Numbered from the stretch's first letter, positions 1 to 9,520 are shown. The stretch is 50,306 nucleotides of DNA from Candidatus Cloacimonadota bacterium (GCA_023228125.1 JALOBT010000017.1:1-50306), one strand, 5' to 3'. Translations and numbers: made by a program. The notes: generated by a model from the letters alone, not told the origin.

Positions 1-560
1 AATTTATGATGTAGAATGTAGAATTAATGGAGAATGGAGAATTGGCGTGCTGGATTCGTTTGCGTCTCGTGTCCAGTAAGACCTACAAGTTACAAGTTAC
101 AAGTTACAAGTTACCAGTTACAAGTTACCAGTTACAAGTTAGACGTTAGACGTTAGAAGTTGCCAGTGCTGGATTGGATACGTCTCGTGTCCAGTAAGAC
201 CGGAGGTCTTAGAGGGGTTTTAAGGTTTTAGCGTTTTAACGATACCGTAGCAAAAGAGAGCCAGCCCCAAACTCTGCAGGCGAGACGACTGCAATCCAGC
301 ACTGCCACTTTTTGCACAAGCACTGCAGCCCTGCAGGAGCACTTGCTGGATTGGATACGTCTCGTGTCCAGAAAGACCTACAAGTTACAAGTTACAAGTT
401 ACAAGTTACCAGTTACAAGTTACAAGTTACCAGTTACAAGTTAGACGTTAGACGTTAGAAGTTGCCAGTGCTGGATTGGATACGTCTCGTGTCCAGTGAA
501 ACCTACAAGTTACAAGTTACAAGTTACAAGTTACAAGCTTGATTGGATGCGTCCCGCGTC
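1..560. repeat. Compound repeat tract: heptamer arrays plus palindromic cores
   Basis: This stretch holds four copies of an imperfect palindrome with consensus close to GCTGGATTGGATACGTCTCG followed by TGTCCAG, at about 49-76, 168-194, 345-371 and 470-496. After each core come runs of the 7-base unit ACAAGTT, with variants ACCAGTT and GACGTTA. At positions 10-40 there is a different short unit related to GTAGAAT. A degenerate core (GATTGGATGCGTCCCGCGTC) lies at about 541-560. No gene is visible. The same core family recurs at 9207, 28797, 28881, 40679 and 50244, so it is a dispersed family rather than a single local array. Confidence 0.85.
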
Positions 561-1114
561 GAGTGAGGCACTTATCTGCCTTTTTATCAAAGCCCTTTCC
601 GCCTCACAAAAGAAGCCCCCCTCCCCCCTCATTCCTTCGCTCTCCTCCCTGAAGCAATAAACTTGATTTCCCCCGAGTTTCAAGTCGAGATTACTCAGGA
701 ACTCGAGTGAACTCGGCTTGAAACTTCGTGAGAGACAGCTTGAGATATTGAGAAGGGTGGGGGAGCGAAGGGGGAAAAAGAGAAAAAACTCTCTTTTTCA
801 TTATCGGCGATTTGATAGTGCCAAAAGAACCGAAATGAAAGGGATACCTCTTCCGCTTTCCCGCCCTTTGCCTCAGCTAAATAATTGGTGTATGGGTAAT
901 ATCCTATAAATAGTCATTGAGCTTGGGATCACATTTTTAATAATATTGAAAATCATGGAAAAAATACCTTTACAAAAATCAAGCTATTGTTTTCGTGGTA
1001 TATAGCTTAAAGTATGTCATCGTTGAAAATTGATTTAATTGCTTAAACCCTTGCCATGATACACGGCAAGGACATAGAATAAAGAACAACAAAGACCTAA
1101 TAGGAGTAACAGCC
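561..1114. other. Non-coding leader region with two hairpins
   Basis: I see no credible gene here; a 63-codon open frame at 718-909 has no ribosome binding site or recognisable content. An imperfect inverted repeat pairs about 676-689 with 712-725 (AGTTTCAAGTCGAG against CTCGGCTTGAAACT). A second, perfect 7-base stem lies at 1049-1055 and 1065-1071 (CCTTGCC / GGCAAGG), about 45 bases before the next start codon. It may be a 5' untranslated hairpin, or the terminator of an upstream transcript without a clear T-run. TAGGAG, 9 bases before 1115, is the ribosome binding site. Confidence 0.5.
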
Positions 1115-2590
1115 ATGAAAAAGCTTATGCTGTTTATCATGCTTCTGGCATTTGCCTTAGGAGCAATTTCAAATCTCGGTGCCCAGGTGGAAGTCACCAT
1201 TGGAGACGGCACCGGCACCAATACCACTACCGGTGCCCCTGCCCCCTATGGCACCTGGTACAAATCTTTCCGTCAGCAATTGCTTTACAAAGCCGACGAT
1301 TTCTTCGCAGCGGGCGCAGCACCCGGACTGATCACTGCACTTGGTTTTAATGTGTTAGATCTGGACACCTGCACGCCCATGACTAATTTCAGAATTCGTT
1401 TGAAAGCTACCAATCAGGAAGCTCTCACCACCACCTTTGAACTTGGTGATTATACCACCGTGTGGCAAAGTGATGAATTTATGCCCACTACTTCCTGGAA
1501 TATGCATACTCTTACTACGCCTTTCTTGTGGGATGGCACCTCGAATCTGCTCGTTGAAATTGTCACAGACATGGTTACAGGAGCCTATGCTCACAATGCT
1601 TTAGCTTTTATGACTCCTACTGCCTATATTAGCTCCGTGCGTTACCAGAGCGACTCTACGAATGCCAGCACCTCAGCCACAGGCACTACTGCGCTCAATC
1701 GCTCTAATATCCGCCTCATAATGAGCCCTCCGAATCCAGACCCTCAATTTATCGTAAGCCCTTCTGCCAAAAACTTTGGCGATGTAGTTCTGGGCTACGC
1801 CCCCAACCAAACCTTTAGTATATTCAATGCTGGCGGCGGCACCCTTACTGTAAATAGTATCTCCATCAGCGGCAGCCCTTTCTTTACTCTTACTGATCTG
1901 CCCACTTTGCCGGCAGTGCTTGTAATGGGAACGCCCGCTACCTTTAAGGTGATATATGCCCCCACCGCAGCAGGAGACCATACTGCCACAGTTACCATCA
2001 CAGACAATCTGAGAGAAACTCATACCGTTGAGCTCAGCGGACACGGTGTGGATACCACGATCAATGAACTCAGCCATGCTGAGAACTTTGATGATGTATC
2101 CGTTCCTAATCTTCCCATGGGCTGGAGCCGTATTTACGAAGCTACCGTCACTACCGGATTGGTGAATACTGTAACTACCTCCCCGCAGAGCCCACCAAAT
2201 TGCGTAAGATTTTACAACCCCACCGATATCAATACTATCGCCATGTTGATTGCGCCACCTTTGGCCAATACCATCCCGACTAATAACGTGCGCGTGAAGC
2301 TCTGGGGAAAAGGCACAAACTATTCTATAAAGGTAGGCGTGATGACGGATCCGACTAACGCCAGCACCTTCACCGAAATAGAAACTCTTACTTTCGCCTC
2401 TGCCTGGGCACCATACCAGGTTTCTCTGGGCAGTTACACCGGCACTGGCAAATTCATCGCCTTCAAGCATGCAAACAATTCTACGGCTCAGTCCATCTAT
2501 ATCGATGACGTTGAATTTGAGATGATGGGCGCAAATGACCTTGCAGCCCTTGCCCTTAATGGAAACAGCACACCCAGCCTTCTGTCGTAA
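1115..2590 (+). pseudogene. N-terminal fragment of a giant secreted choice-of-anchor protein, split by the island
   Basis: The fragment starts with a signal peptide (MKKLMLFIMLLAFALGA, about residues 1-24) after a good TAGGAG site. An N-terminal beta-rich module follows, then an SPD-2/Hydin-like choice-of-anchor D domain (about 205-310, beginning PQFIVSPSAKNFGDV), then a choice-of-anchor J-type module (about 320-480). Genuine sequence ends at the first two bases of codon 489 (2580); the last codons and the TAA at 2588 belong to the inserted island. The next residues of the original gene are found at 21470 in the same frame. The truncated product could still be exported but lacks the C-terminal sorting domain, so it is probably released or degraded. 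The role of the full protein is unknown; domain content suggests surface display or adhesion. Confidence 0.88.
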
Positions 2591-2684
2591 CACTCGACGA
2601 GTTGATAACGATACTTAAATGAAATAGAGAGCTTTAATAATTGCATGCTAAGCACTTAAAAACAGATGAGGATTACTAGCTATA

Positions 2685-3686
2685 ATGACGAATAGTAAAC
2701 AAGTATATGGCAACCCGGTAAACATTGCACATCCTGTGATAGTTTCGGCTTCACGCTCTACTGATATCCCAGCCTTCTACTCTGATTGGCTGGTATCCAG
2801 GATCAAAGCAGGCTTCGTGAAGTGGAAGAATCCCTTCAGTGGAGAGTTCACAAATGTATCCTTCGAGCAAGCCAGGTTGTTTGTGTTCTGGACTAAGAAT
2901 CCCGCTCCCATGCTGGATAATCTGGCTTTCTTTGATAACAATGGTTTCAGCTACTATTTTCAATATACCTTGAATGATTATGAACATGAAAACTGGGAAT
3001 CCGGCTTGCCACGCTTGGAAGAGAGAATTGAGACCTTTATCGGGCTTTCTGAGCGAATCGGAAAGGAAAAGCTGATCTGGAGGTTTGACCCGATAATCTT
3101 AAGCGATAAACTAGGTCCGGATGAGATTTTGCACCGTATCGAGAGGATAGGTGATAGACTTCACAAACATACAGAGAGATTGGTATTCAGCTACATCGAC
3201 ATCGAAAACTACAGGAAAGTCAAACACAATCTCTGTTCTTTACCAGACAAGCTCCATGAGATTGATACCCAGACCATGGAGTTTTTGGCGAAAGGAATCT
3301 CACAGCTAAACGCAGGTTGGAGACTGGAAATTGGGACATGTGCTGAGAAAATCGATCTAGAGCAATATGGCATTGAACACAACAGATGCATTGACGATAG
3401 GCTTATCATCAGGTTGTTCTCCCATGATAAGGTATTGATGGCATATATGGGCTATACCACGAATGATCAGACCGATTTTCTGGCAGAACAAACTGCAGAA
3501 TACACTTATCAGAAAATCAAAGACAAGGGACAACGTAAGGCTTGTGGCTGCATAAAAAGCAAGGATATCGGTCAATACAACACCTGTCCCCACGGTTGCG
3601 TTTATTGCTATGCTAATACGGATCATGAAACAGCCTTGATGAATTGGCAGAAAGCACAGGGGAAAGAACTTGATACTATCGTATGA
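2685..3686 (+). CDS. DUF1848-family protein with C-terminal CX3CX2C cluster
   Basis: This 333-residue protein matches my memory of the DUF1848 family. It has the N-terminal ASRSTDIPAFYSDW segment, FVFWTKNP near residue 70, and a C-terminal cysteine region with CGC followed by CPHGCVYCYAN. The CX3CX2C spacing is that of radical SAM and spore-photoproduct-lyase-like iron-sulfur sites, although here it sits at the C-terminus instead of the start of a barrel. Substrate and reaction are unknown; a role in DNA or RNA damage or modification is only an inference. The start at 2685 is the first ATG after the island edge, with GAGG rather far upstream. Its end overlaps the next gene by 17 bases, indicating one operon with the helicase and the coiled-coil protein. 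Confidence 0.75.
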   Translation: MTNSKQVYGNPVNIAHPVIVSASRSTDIPAFYSDWLVSRIKAGFVKWKNPFSGEFTNVSFEQARLFVFWTKNPAPMLDNLAFFDNNGFSYYFQYTLNDYEHENWESGLPRLEERIETFIGLSERIGKEKLIWRFDPIILSDKLGPDEILHRIERIGDRLHKHTERLVFSYIDIENYRKVKHNLCSLPDKLHEIDTQTMEFLAKGISQLNAGWRLEIGTCAEKIDLEQYGIEHNRCIDDRLIIRLFSHDKVLMAYMGYTTNDQTDFLAEQTAEYTYQKIKDKGQRKACGCIKSKDIGQYNTCPHGCVYCYANTDHETALMNWQKAQGKELDTIV

Positions 3687-6600
3687 TCATGAACTAGATC
3701 CTTTTGTGCAGGATCTGAACAAGCTGGAGGCTGTTACATTTCAGGATATTGTAGAGGCAGCAGGCAGGCATAAGGATTATAATGCCTGTACTGATAGAGG
3801 AAAAAAGATACTTGAAACGCCAGGAGAGTGTAACAGATACATTGAGCGTTTCTTTCAAATGCACTACTTCAAGATTATCGACAGCATTTCCAAGCTTTTC
3901 AGCTTCGACAAAATACATGAATACAGCGGTAAGGGTATAATACTGTATGACTGGGCTTGCGGTCAGGGACTGGGGAGTTGGCTGTTTCTGAGTCAGTTGG
4001 TTGAGCGCAGACTTAAGATAAAAGTGGCAGAGATTGTTTTAATAGAACCTTCTGCCATAGCATTGAAAAGAGCTGAGATATTGATCCGAATCATTGATAA
4101 AACAGTAAAACTAACCATGATCAACAAGAAGCTAGACGAGATATCTGAGAAAGAACTGGTCAGGATTGATGACACACTCCGTATCCATTACGTGTCCAAT
4201 TTCATCGACATGCTAAATTGGGAGTCGATAGACCACTTATCAAAGCTGATCATCGGATCACAACTTAGCCAGGACTACGCTTTGGTAGCACTGAGCCCCT
4301 ACAAAGCTGAAGCTCTGGATAGGTTTTTAAATAACTTTCCTGAGAGCAACAGAATAGACATATCCCAACGTGATTGCACCAAGTCGAATTCTTGCTCAAA
4401 ATGCAAGAAGGATAAGAAGTACTGTTCTGAGAGCATTCAAAGCAGAAGAACTCAACGGATCGAACGTATTGCCCTGATTACAGCCAAACAAGCTCAAATC
4501 AGATTTATTGAACAACCTCCGCAGAAGTTTGAAGAAGAGATTGTAGTAGCCAACGTGGCTAATGCATCCTATGTTTGTGATCCAATTCTCAGGCTAATAA
4601 AAGAAGCCAAACTTGACTTCCCTGAGAAAGACGCAAGGTTCGAATACAAGCTGCCATTTCAGAGGAGTAATGCTCCTGAACTGGAGCAATCGATTTTAAA
4701 CGTTTTGATAAACCAGATCGTGAGAGGATTGCCAAGCTATGTCCCGATCGAGATCGAGGATCATCTCTGCAATGTCTATTCGGGGATGATTAAAAGAGAC
4801 ATCAGAAACGGAAACATTGAAGACAGGTTCATGCTTCCAGCTGATGAGTTACTTTATCTGAATCCCGATCTGAATTCTAAGCGTATCCTGAATGACCTGG
4901 AATTGCAGACAGTTGCGGTTGATGCCCTAGTATATATGGCGCAAACACAATATGCCATATTGCAGTACCTGAAGAGAAACCACACTGGGAGTCGGGTTCG
5001 TTTCATTCTGTTTGAAATTGACAGATTCTACGCTCACTTCTGTATGCTCAGCCTCGTAACCATGTTAAATAATCTTTCCGCTCTAGTCCCTGAGAGTAAT
5101 CTACCCAAGATAGAATATGAAGTGTATGGTGATAATAACAATTATATCATAGCCTCATGTAATTCCAGATTTGGTTTTCAGCTCAGTGATCTGGCCTCAC
5201 TTGAAACTGCTTCTTTAACCAGAGAAGATGTATTTGTTGTTTGCGGTGAGAGCCCCGGAATCCTTACGGATAAAGACCTGGAGAACGCGATAGTTGTAGG
5301 CTCTACTGAAGAAGAAGCAGTTTCGGAAAGATTTCACAGCAGTGAACACATCCGTTATACATTAACGGACGAAAATGACTCGGCAAGAGAAAAACAGATT
5401 AGCGATTCTTTGCACTATTTTCTCAGATCATTGTTCCGTAAACAGGATTTCTGGCCAAGGCAGAGAGAAATCATAAGCAAAACCCTGGAATTGCATTCAG
5501 TTTTGGGAGTACTACCCACTGGGGGAGGTAAATCTTTAATCTATCAATTCAGTGCTTTGATGCAACCAGGATTCTGCATAGTCATTGAACCCATCCGCTC
5601 GCTGATGAAAGACCAGCATGAAGAGTTGTCAGATTTGCAAATTGACTCAATATACATCAACTCGGATCTTAAGCGGGAAGAAAAACTGACTAGGTTGAAC
5701 CGTTTTGTTGCCGGAGAAAGCTTGTTCCTGCTTATGTCCCCTGAACGCATGCAGATTCGTAGCACCAAGATAGATTTGCTGTATATGTCCAACCAACGGC
5801 GTTATGCTTCTTACTTTGTGATTGATGAGGCGCATTGCGTTTCAGAGTGGGGACATGACTTCCGTCCCAGTTATTTGAGCCTAGCAAAAAACGCAGTAGA
5901 CTGCTTCAAGCCTAAGTTTGGCAAGCCATTACCGCTGATAGCCCTGACTGCTACAGCATCTCTCGATGTGCAGCATGATGTTCAGAAAGAAATGACCCTA
6001 CAAGGATCTTTACCACCAGAAATAGTTACTGATCCAATCAAGAGACAGGAAATCGACTACTATTTCCTTAGGACATCAGACAAACATAAAGAACTGGATA
6101 AGCTACTCAGCTCTCTGACAGACGAATCCTGCCAAGTCCCAATCTCAAAAGAAAACGCTGCTTTGGTCTTCTGTACTTACAAAAAAGGACTAACAGGAGT
6201 TTTTGGAAGCCGGAACGATGGTTTCTACTACAACCTTAAAAGGAGATACGATGAGCAAATTGGCGTGGGATACTTTTGCGGAACCGATGATAAAGATGCT
6301 CAAGTCTCTGTGGAGGAAATGAACAGTTATCAGGACTTGTACAAAAAAAGCCAGATAGGCATCATGGTAGCCACCCAGGCCTTTGGTATGGGTTTTAACA
6401 AACCTAATATCCGTTACAGCTTCCATGTGGATTTGCCAAAATCCATTGAGTCTTTTGTGCAGGAATCAGGCCGTATCGGCCGTGATAAGACATCATCAAA
6501 CAGCTATTTGCTTTACAATGAAAGCGACAGGAATTTCAAATCTCAACTTATGAATAAGTCACATGTGTCGGTGAATTTGGCGTCAATACTCTTCCTTGAA

Positions 6601-7920
6601 ATTTTTAAAATGCAAGCCAACATTGATCAATTAAATAGCCGGAAGGTCATTGGCGGAATTGATAGTATTAATCAGTGGCAAAGAGAAGGCATGAATCGTA
6701 TTTACTTCAATCACAATATTAAGGCTGACGATGAACTATATCAATCCTCAAGCAACAACAATAAACGGGCTTGTTATTACGATCTGGGGTTGAAACAATT
6801 GGTCAACACCAGAAAACCGGTTGATAAGGGCTTGTTAGAGGATGTACGGTTCGCACTTGAGCACACCACTCTATTAACAGACATTCTTGTTCCGGCAACC
6901 CAACGCAGCCTCCTGGATATCATTAAGTTCAACAGCAGCCTTGTTTATCACCACAAGATCTCAAAAAATCAGATGTTCAACTTGTTGAAAAACAACTCTG
7001 ATTATCAGCACTATGCCCGAAGCATTAACCTGGAAATCAACTCTGATGAAGTGCAGAAGCAATGCGAGTTTGTGTTGTATCGCCTGCAATTGTTAGGTGT
7101 TATTGAGAATTATTCCAATAACTATTCAAACGGAAATTTCGAGGTCGAATTCAAGACACCTGGAATTGATACTATTATCAGAACCTACGAAGTTTATTTG
7201 GAGAAATACCGCTCCAAGTCATATGTCTACAAAAGGATAACAGCTCTGAATGACATGCTTGATTCAGGAGATCTGTTTGCGCATTATTCCCGCATCTTTG
7301 ATGATCTCTCCCGGTTTTTTGATGAAAACGTTCAGAAAAAGAGAAACCAGGCCCTGCAGGAAATGTATCAAACAGCGGATCTGGGTATGCACAAAAGCAA
7401 GGAAGAGATCAGGGATCTGCTCGACCACTACTTTAATTCTAAGTTTATCAGCGATCTTACGACTGATACAGACGGAGGCAAGGAAGAGAAATGGGAAACA
7501 ATACTCAAGTACATCAATGAAGTCGCTGATCCTGCCAAAGGTTCCCGGATCGAGAACCTTGAACATATGGAAGGGGCATGTTCTCGGTTATTGCAAGAGT
7601 ATCCTGATAATTACGTCCTACTGATTCTGCGCTCCATGACTCTGCTGTGCCTTGCGAATAGCACCCAAGAGATGATTAGCTCCGGTATGAACTATTTTAG
7701 TAAAGGATGGACGTCATTGTTCGAGAACATTGATGAAGATGGTATTGAACGGATATATGATCAGGCATGCATCCCATTCCTGGCTATTTTTAAACAAGAT
7801 CTGGCAGACCGAGAATACCAGGTTTGCCACAGTATAATCTTCTCACTTTACACGAACAAACTAGTTAAAAATCATAACAAATATCTAATGAAGTATGGAG
7901 GTACTAATGGACAATTATGA
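3670..7920 (+). CDS. Methyltransferase-like / RecQ-like DEAH helicase fusion protein
   Basis: This is a 1416-residue protein. About residues 75-230 look like a class I SAM-dependent methyltransferase: motif I LYDWACGQGLGS near 92-103, and VLIEPSAIALKRAE with an acidic residue in the ribose-binding position. A small cysteine cluster (CSKCKKDKKYC) lies near 241-251. About 580-960 form a RecQ-type superfamily 2 helicase: Walker A VLPTGGGKSLIYQ near 615, DEAHCVSEWGHDFRPS near 719, motif III ALTATAS, motif V ATQAFGMGFNKPNIRYS, and motif VI QESGRIGRD near 930. The C-terminal 450 residues are helical and unassigned, with no evident RQC zinc site. The start is probably TTG at 3670, preceded by AGGGGAAAG; no ATG is available in frame nearby. 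No NPPY-type DNA adenine methylase motif was seen, so the methylation target is unknown. A defence role is inferred from context. Confidence 0.85.
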   Translation: MILSYDHELDPFVQDLNKLEAVTFQDIVEAAGRHKDYNACTDRGKKILETPGECNRYIERFFQMHYFKIIDSISKLFSFDKIHEYSGKGIILYDWACGQGLGSWLFLSQLVERRLKIKVAEIVLIEPSAIALKRAEILIRIIDKTVKLTMINKKLDEISEKELVRIDDTLRIHYVSNFIDMLNWESIDHLSKLIIGSQLSQDYALVALSPYKAEALDRFLNNFPESNRIDISQRDCTKSNSCSKCKKDKKYCSESIQSRRTQRIERIALITAKQAQIRFIEQPPQKFEEEIVVANVANASYVCDPILRLIKEAKLDFPEKDARFEYKLPFQRSNAPELEQSILNVLINQIVRGLPSYVPIEIEDHLCNVYSGMIKRDIRNGNIEDRFMLPADELLYLNPDLNSKRILNDLELQTVAVDALVYMAQTQYAILQYLKRNHTGSRVRFILFEIDRFYAHFCMLSLVTMLNNLSALVPESNLPKIEYEVYGDNNNYIIASCNSRFGFQLSDLASLETASLTREDVFVVCGESPGILTDKDLENAIVVGSTEEEAVSERFHSSEHIRYTLTDENDSAREKQISDSLHYFLRSLFRKQDFWPRQREIISKTLELHSVLGVLPTGGGKSLIYQFSALMQPGFCIVIEPIRSLMKDQHEELSDLQIDSIYINSDLKREEKLTRLNRFVAGESLFLLMSPERMQIRSTKIDLLYMSNQRRYASYFVIDEAHCVSEWGHDFRPSYLSLAKNAVDCFKPKFGKPLPLIALTATASLDVQHDVQKEMTLQGSLPPEIVTDPIKRQEIDYYFLRTSDKHKELDKLLSSLTDESCQVPISKENAALVFCTYKKGLTGVFGSRNDGFYYNLKRRYDEQIGVGYFCGTDDKDAQVSVEEMNSYQDLYKKSQIGIMVATQAFGMGFNKPNIRYSFHVDLPKSIESFVQESGRIGRDKTSSNSYLLYNESDRNFKSQLMNKSHVSVNLASILFLEIFKMQANIDQLNSRKVIGGIDSINQWQREGMNRIYFNHNIKADDELYQSSSNNNKRACYYDLGLKQLVNTRKPVDKGLLEDVRFALEHTTLLTDILVPATQRSLLDIIKFNSSLVYHHKISKNQMFNLLKNNSDYQHYARSINLEINSDEVQKQCEFVLYRLQLLGVIENYSNNYSNGNFEVEFKTPGIDTIIRTYEVYLEKYRSKSYVYKRITALNDMLDSGDLFAHYSRIFDDLSRFFDENVQKKRNQALQEMYQTADLGMHKSKEEIRDLLDHYFNSKFISDLTTDTDGGKEEKWETILKYINEVADPAKGSRIENLEHMEGACSRLLQEYPDNYVLLILRSMTLLCLANSTQEMISSGMNYFSKGWTSLFENIDEDGIERIYDQACIPFLAIFKQDLADREYQVCHSIIFSLYTNKLVKNHNKYLMKYGGTNGQL

Positions 7921-8701
7921 CCACATTGCTCAAGACCTGAAACTAACTATAGACGAATATAAGCATAATCTGGAATCCTTGAAGGATAGGTTTGCAGATA
8001 TTGGGAACATTATCAATCAATTAGATCAGCTAAAGCTGCAAGCGCAACACTCGGGATCGAAGGGAGATGAGTTTTTCGTAAAAGTGGCTAACCTGGAGTT
8101 GAAACATGCTGAACTGTCTGATAAGCTGAGCGTGCTCTCTGAAGATTACGAAAACGCATTAACCAACCTAAAAACACAGCTAAGTGAATGGAACAAATCT
8201 ATTGAAGTTATTGTTCAGGATGCATCGTCTTCGATAACGGATCTAAGATCGGATTACCATGACAAACTGAACAAAGCAGTGGCCAACATCGCACAGCAGG
8301 CGAAGCAGGATGCATCCTCCTTAGATCAGTATTTACAGCAATTCTCAAGGACCCTGTTAACAGAGATTGAAAAAGTCAGACAGGATCTAAGTAGCAGTAT
8401 AACTCTATCAGTCAGCGAAAACTCAAATCATCTTACGAAACTTATCAATGGACTGGACAATTCTACTGAAAACAATCTTGAAAAGGTAAAAACCAGTATA
8501 GTGGAGCAGATTGAAGTGCTGGCACGGCTACTTGAAAAGAAGATTGAATCAGCTGAGATACTCTCGGTACAGAAAATTAATGATCTGCGAAATGCTGTTA
8601 TGCTTGATCTCAGACACACACGCAAGATTAACATTGCTGGATTCATTGTTGTATTAGCCTTCATTATCGGTCTGATACTATATCTGGTCTTGGCCCTGTA
8701 G
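7907..8701 (+). CDS. Coiled-coil protein with C-terminal transmembrane anchor
   Basis: About 264 residues. I place the start at ATG 7907 because GGAGG lies at 7897-7901; an in-frame ATG at 7895 overlaps that site. The first 235 residues are charged, heptad-rich and predicted to form a long coiled coil (for example LKDRFADIGNIINQLDQLK and repeated KLNKAVANIAQQAKQD-type stretches). The last about 24 residues (AGFIVVLAFIIGLILYLVLA) form one membrane helix, giving a cytoplasmic rod anchored at its C-terminus. It overlaps the helicase stop by 14 bases, so it belongs to the same operon. The shape invites comparison with membrane-anchored sensor or tether subunits of phage-defence systems such as the ZorA tail, but I see no MotA-like core. 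Function unknown. Confidence 0.75.
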   Translation: MDNYDHIAQDLKLTIDEYKHNLESLKDRFADIGNIINQLDQLKLQAQHSGSKGDEFFVKVANLELKHAELSDKLSVLSEDYENALTNLKTQLSEWNKSIEVIVQDASSSITDLRSDYHDKLNKAVANIAQQAKQDASSLDQYLQQFSRTLLTEIEKVRQDLSSSITLSVSENSNHLTKLINGLDNSTENNLEKVKTSIVEQIEVLARLLEKKIESAEILSVQKINDLRNAVMLDLRHTRKINIAGFIVVLAFIIGLILYLVLAL

Positions 8702-8828
8702 GGTTTTTTATCTGGGTGTCAGTTTCAAGAGAGTCATTGAACTTCCACTAGTTGTTATAAGTAGTAGGTATATATGAATGAGAATGAGAAAATTATTATG
8801 CTAAAGAGATTCCATTGAGGTGGTTATC

Positions 8829-9086
8829 ATGGATTTCACATTAAACACAAGTGAGGGATTTCTAAACACCGACATAGCAATCAAGACTGTTGAGATGGAA
8901 TCCTTAGGACGCTATCAGATCCGTTTTTCAGATGGTAGCAGTATTGATGGGTTGGACGGAGACACGATCGTCTATAAAAAGTTCTCAAGTCCGGGGGATT
9001 ATGACATAAAACTTGAATACGGTAATCTTACAGTCTGCAAATCGATCAGAATCATTGACACTCCGGCCTTTACTTTGCCAGGATAG
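8829..9086 (+). CDS. Small PKD/Ig-like beta-domain protein, hypothetical
   Basis: An 85-residue protein with no signal peptide. The ATG at 8829 is preceded by TGAGGTGG at the right distance; a GTG at 8820 lies inside that site and is less likely. The pattern YQIRFSDGSSIDGLDGD followed by FSSPGDYDIKLEYGNLTV resembles a PKD or Ig-like sandwich, a fold usually found in secreted proteins but here apparently cytoplasmic. It lies 127 bases after the coiled-coil gene and may be a late member of that operon or separate. Function unknown; domain assignment is by eye only. Confidence 0.5.
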   Translation: MDFTLNTSEGFLNTDIAIKTVEMESLGRYQIRFSDGSSIDGLDGDTIVYKKFSSPGDYDIKLEYGNLTVCKSIRIIDTPAFTLPG

Positions 9087-9206
9087 AACAAGGCAATAAA
9101 CACCGAACCCATAAAATGATGCTGGTGAAATAAAACTATTGAGGTAAACATTGCGCATTGGGAAGCTGAACTCGGATTCGGCGCCGGTCAGTTTCAAGGC
9201 CAGCCT

Positions 9207-9234
9207 TGCTGGATGCGACGCATCCAATCCAGCA
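9207..9234. repeat. Copy of the dispersed CTGGATTGGAT palindrome inside the island
   Basis: The sequence runs from TGCTGGATGCGACGCATCC to the end TCCAGCA and can fold on itself. It is the reverse complement of the repeat core seen at the window start (CTGGATTGGATGCGTC form) and nearly identical to 40679-40708. Its presence inside the island shows that the repeat family has spread to, or travelled with, the accessory DNA. Confidence 0.7.
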
Positions 9235-9280
9235 TCGTGCAAACTCCTTGCCAGATACCAATTTATCGGAGGAATGATTT

Positions 9281-9417
9281 GCTTTAGCAGGAATGGCATC
9301 CTGCTCTACGGAATTAGCTTTAGCAGGAATGGCATCCTGCTCTACGGAATTTGCTTTTGCAGGAATGGCATCCTGCTCTACGGAATTAGCTTTAGCAGGA
9401 ATGGCATCCTGCTCTAC
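9281..9417. repeat. Four tandem 36-bp hairpin repeats
   Basis: Units begin at 9281, 9317, 9353 and 9389. Each reads GCTTTAGCAGGAATGGCATC followed by CTGCTCTACGGAATTA, with only a few changes: unit 3 has GCTTTTGC and unit 4 diverges after CTGCTCTAC. Each unit contains a 6-base stem GCAGGA / TCCTGC around the loop ATGGCA. The 36-base period is a multiple of three, so open frames run through the array on the plus strand, but they lack convincing starts and are probably not translated. Possible roles are RNA hairpins, a protein-binding array, or a decaying mobile repeat. Confidence 0.85.
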
Positions 9418-9469
9418 TCACTTTATCATGGACATAAATAGCCAGATAAAAAGAATGGAGAGATTGACT

Positions 9470-9520
9470 GAAGTAAGTGATTGGGCGCAATGCGGCCCAA
9501 ATCACCTACTTCATTTTTTT
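9470..9520. terminator. Strong hairpin terminator between convergent units
   Basis: A 16-17 base near-perfect stem (GAAGTAAGTGATTGGG against CCCAAATCACCTACTTC, about 10-base loop) is followed on the plus strand by ATTTTTTT. It ends plus-strand transcription from the DUF1848/RecQ operon side. It also overlaps the last codons of the minus-strand ferritin-like gene, so it may act in both directions. Confidence 0.8.

Noticed and set aside
718..909. 63-codon open frame before the first gene
   Set aside because: No ribosome binding site, atypical composition, and it overlaps a hairpin.
2581..2684. Left IS256 inverted repeat at the island's left edge
   Set aside because: The sequence TCTGTCGTAACACTCGACGA does not match the GTCTCAAA..TTGGTGTAA repeat closely enough.
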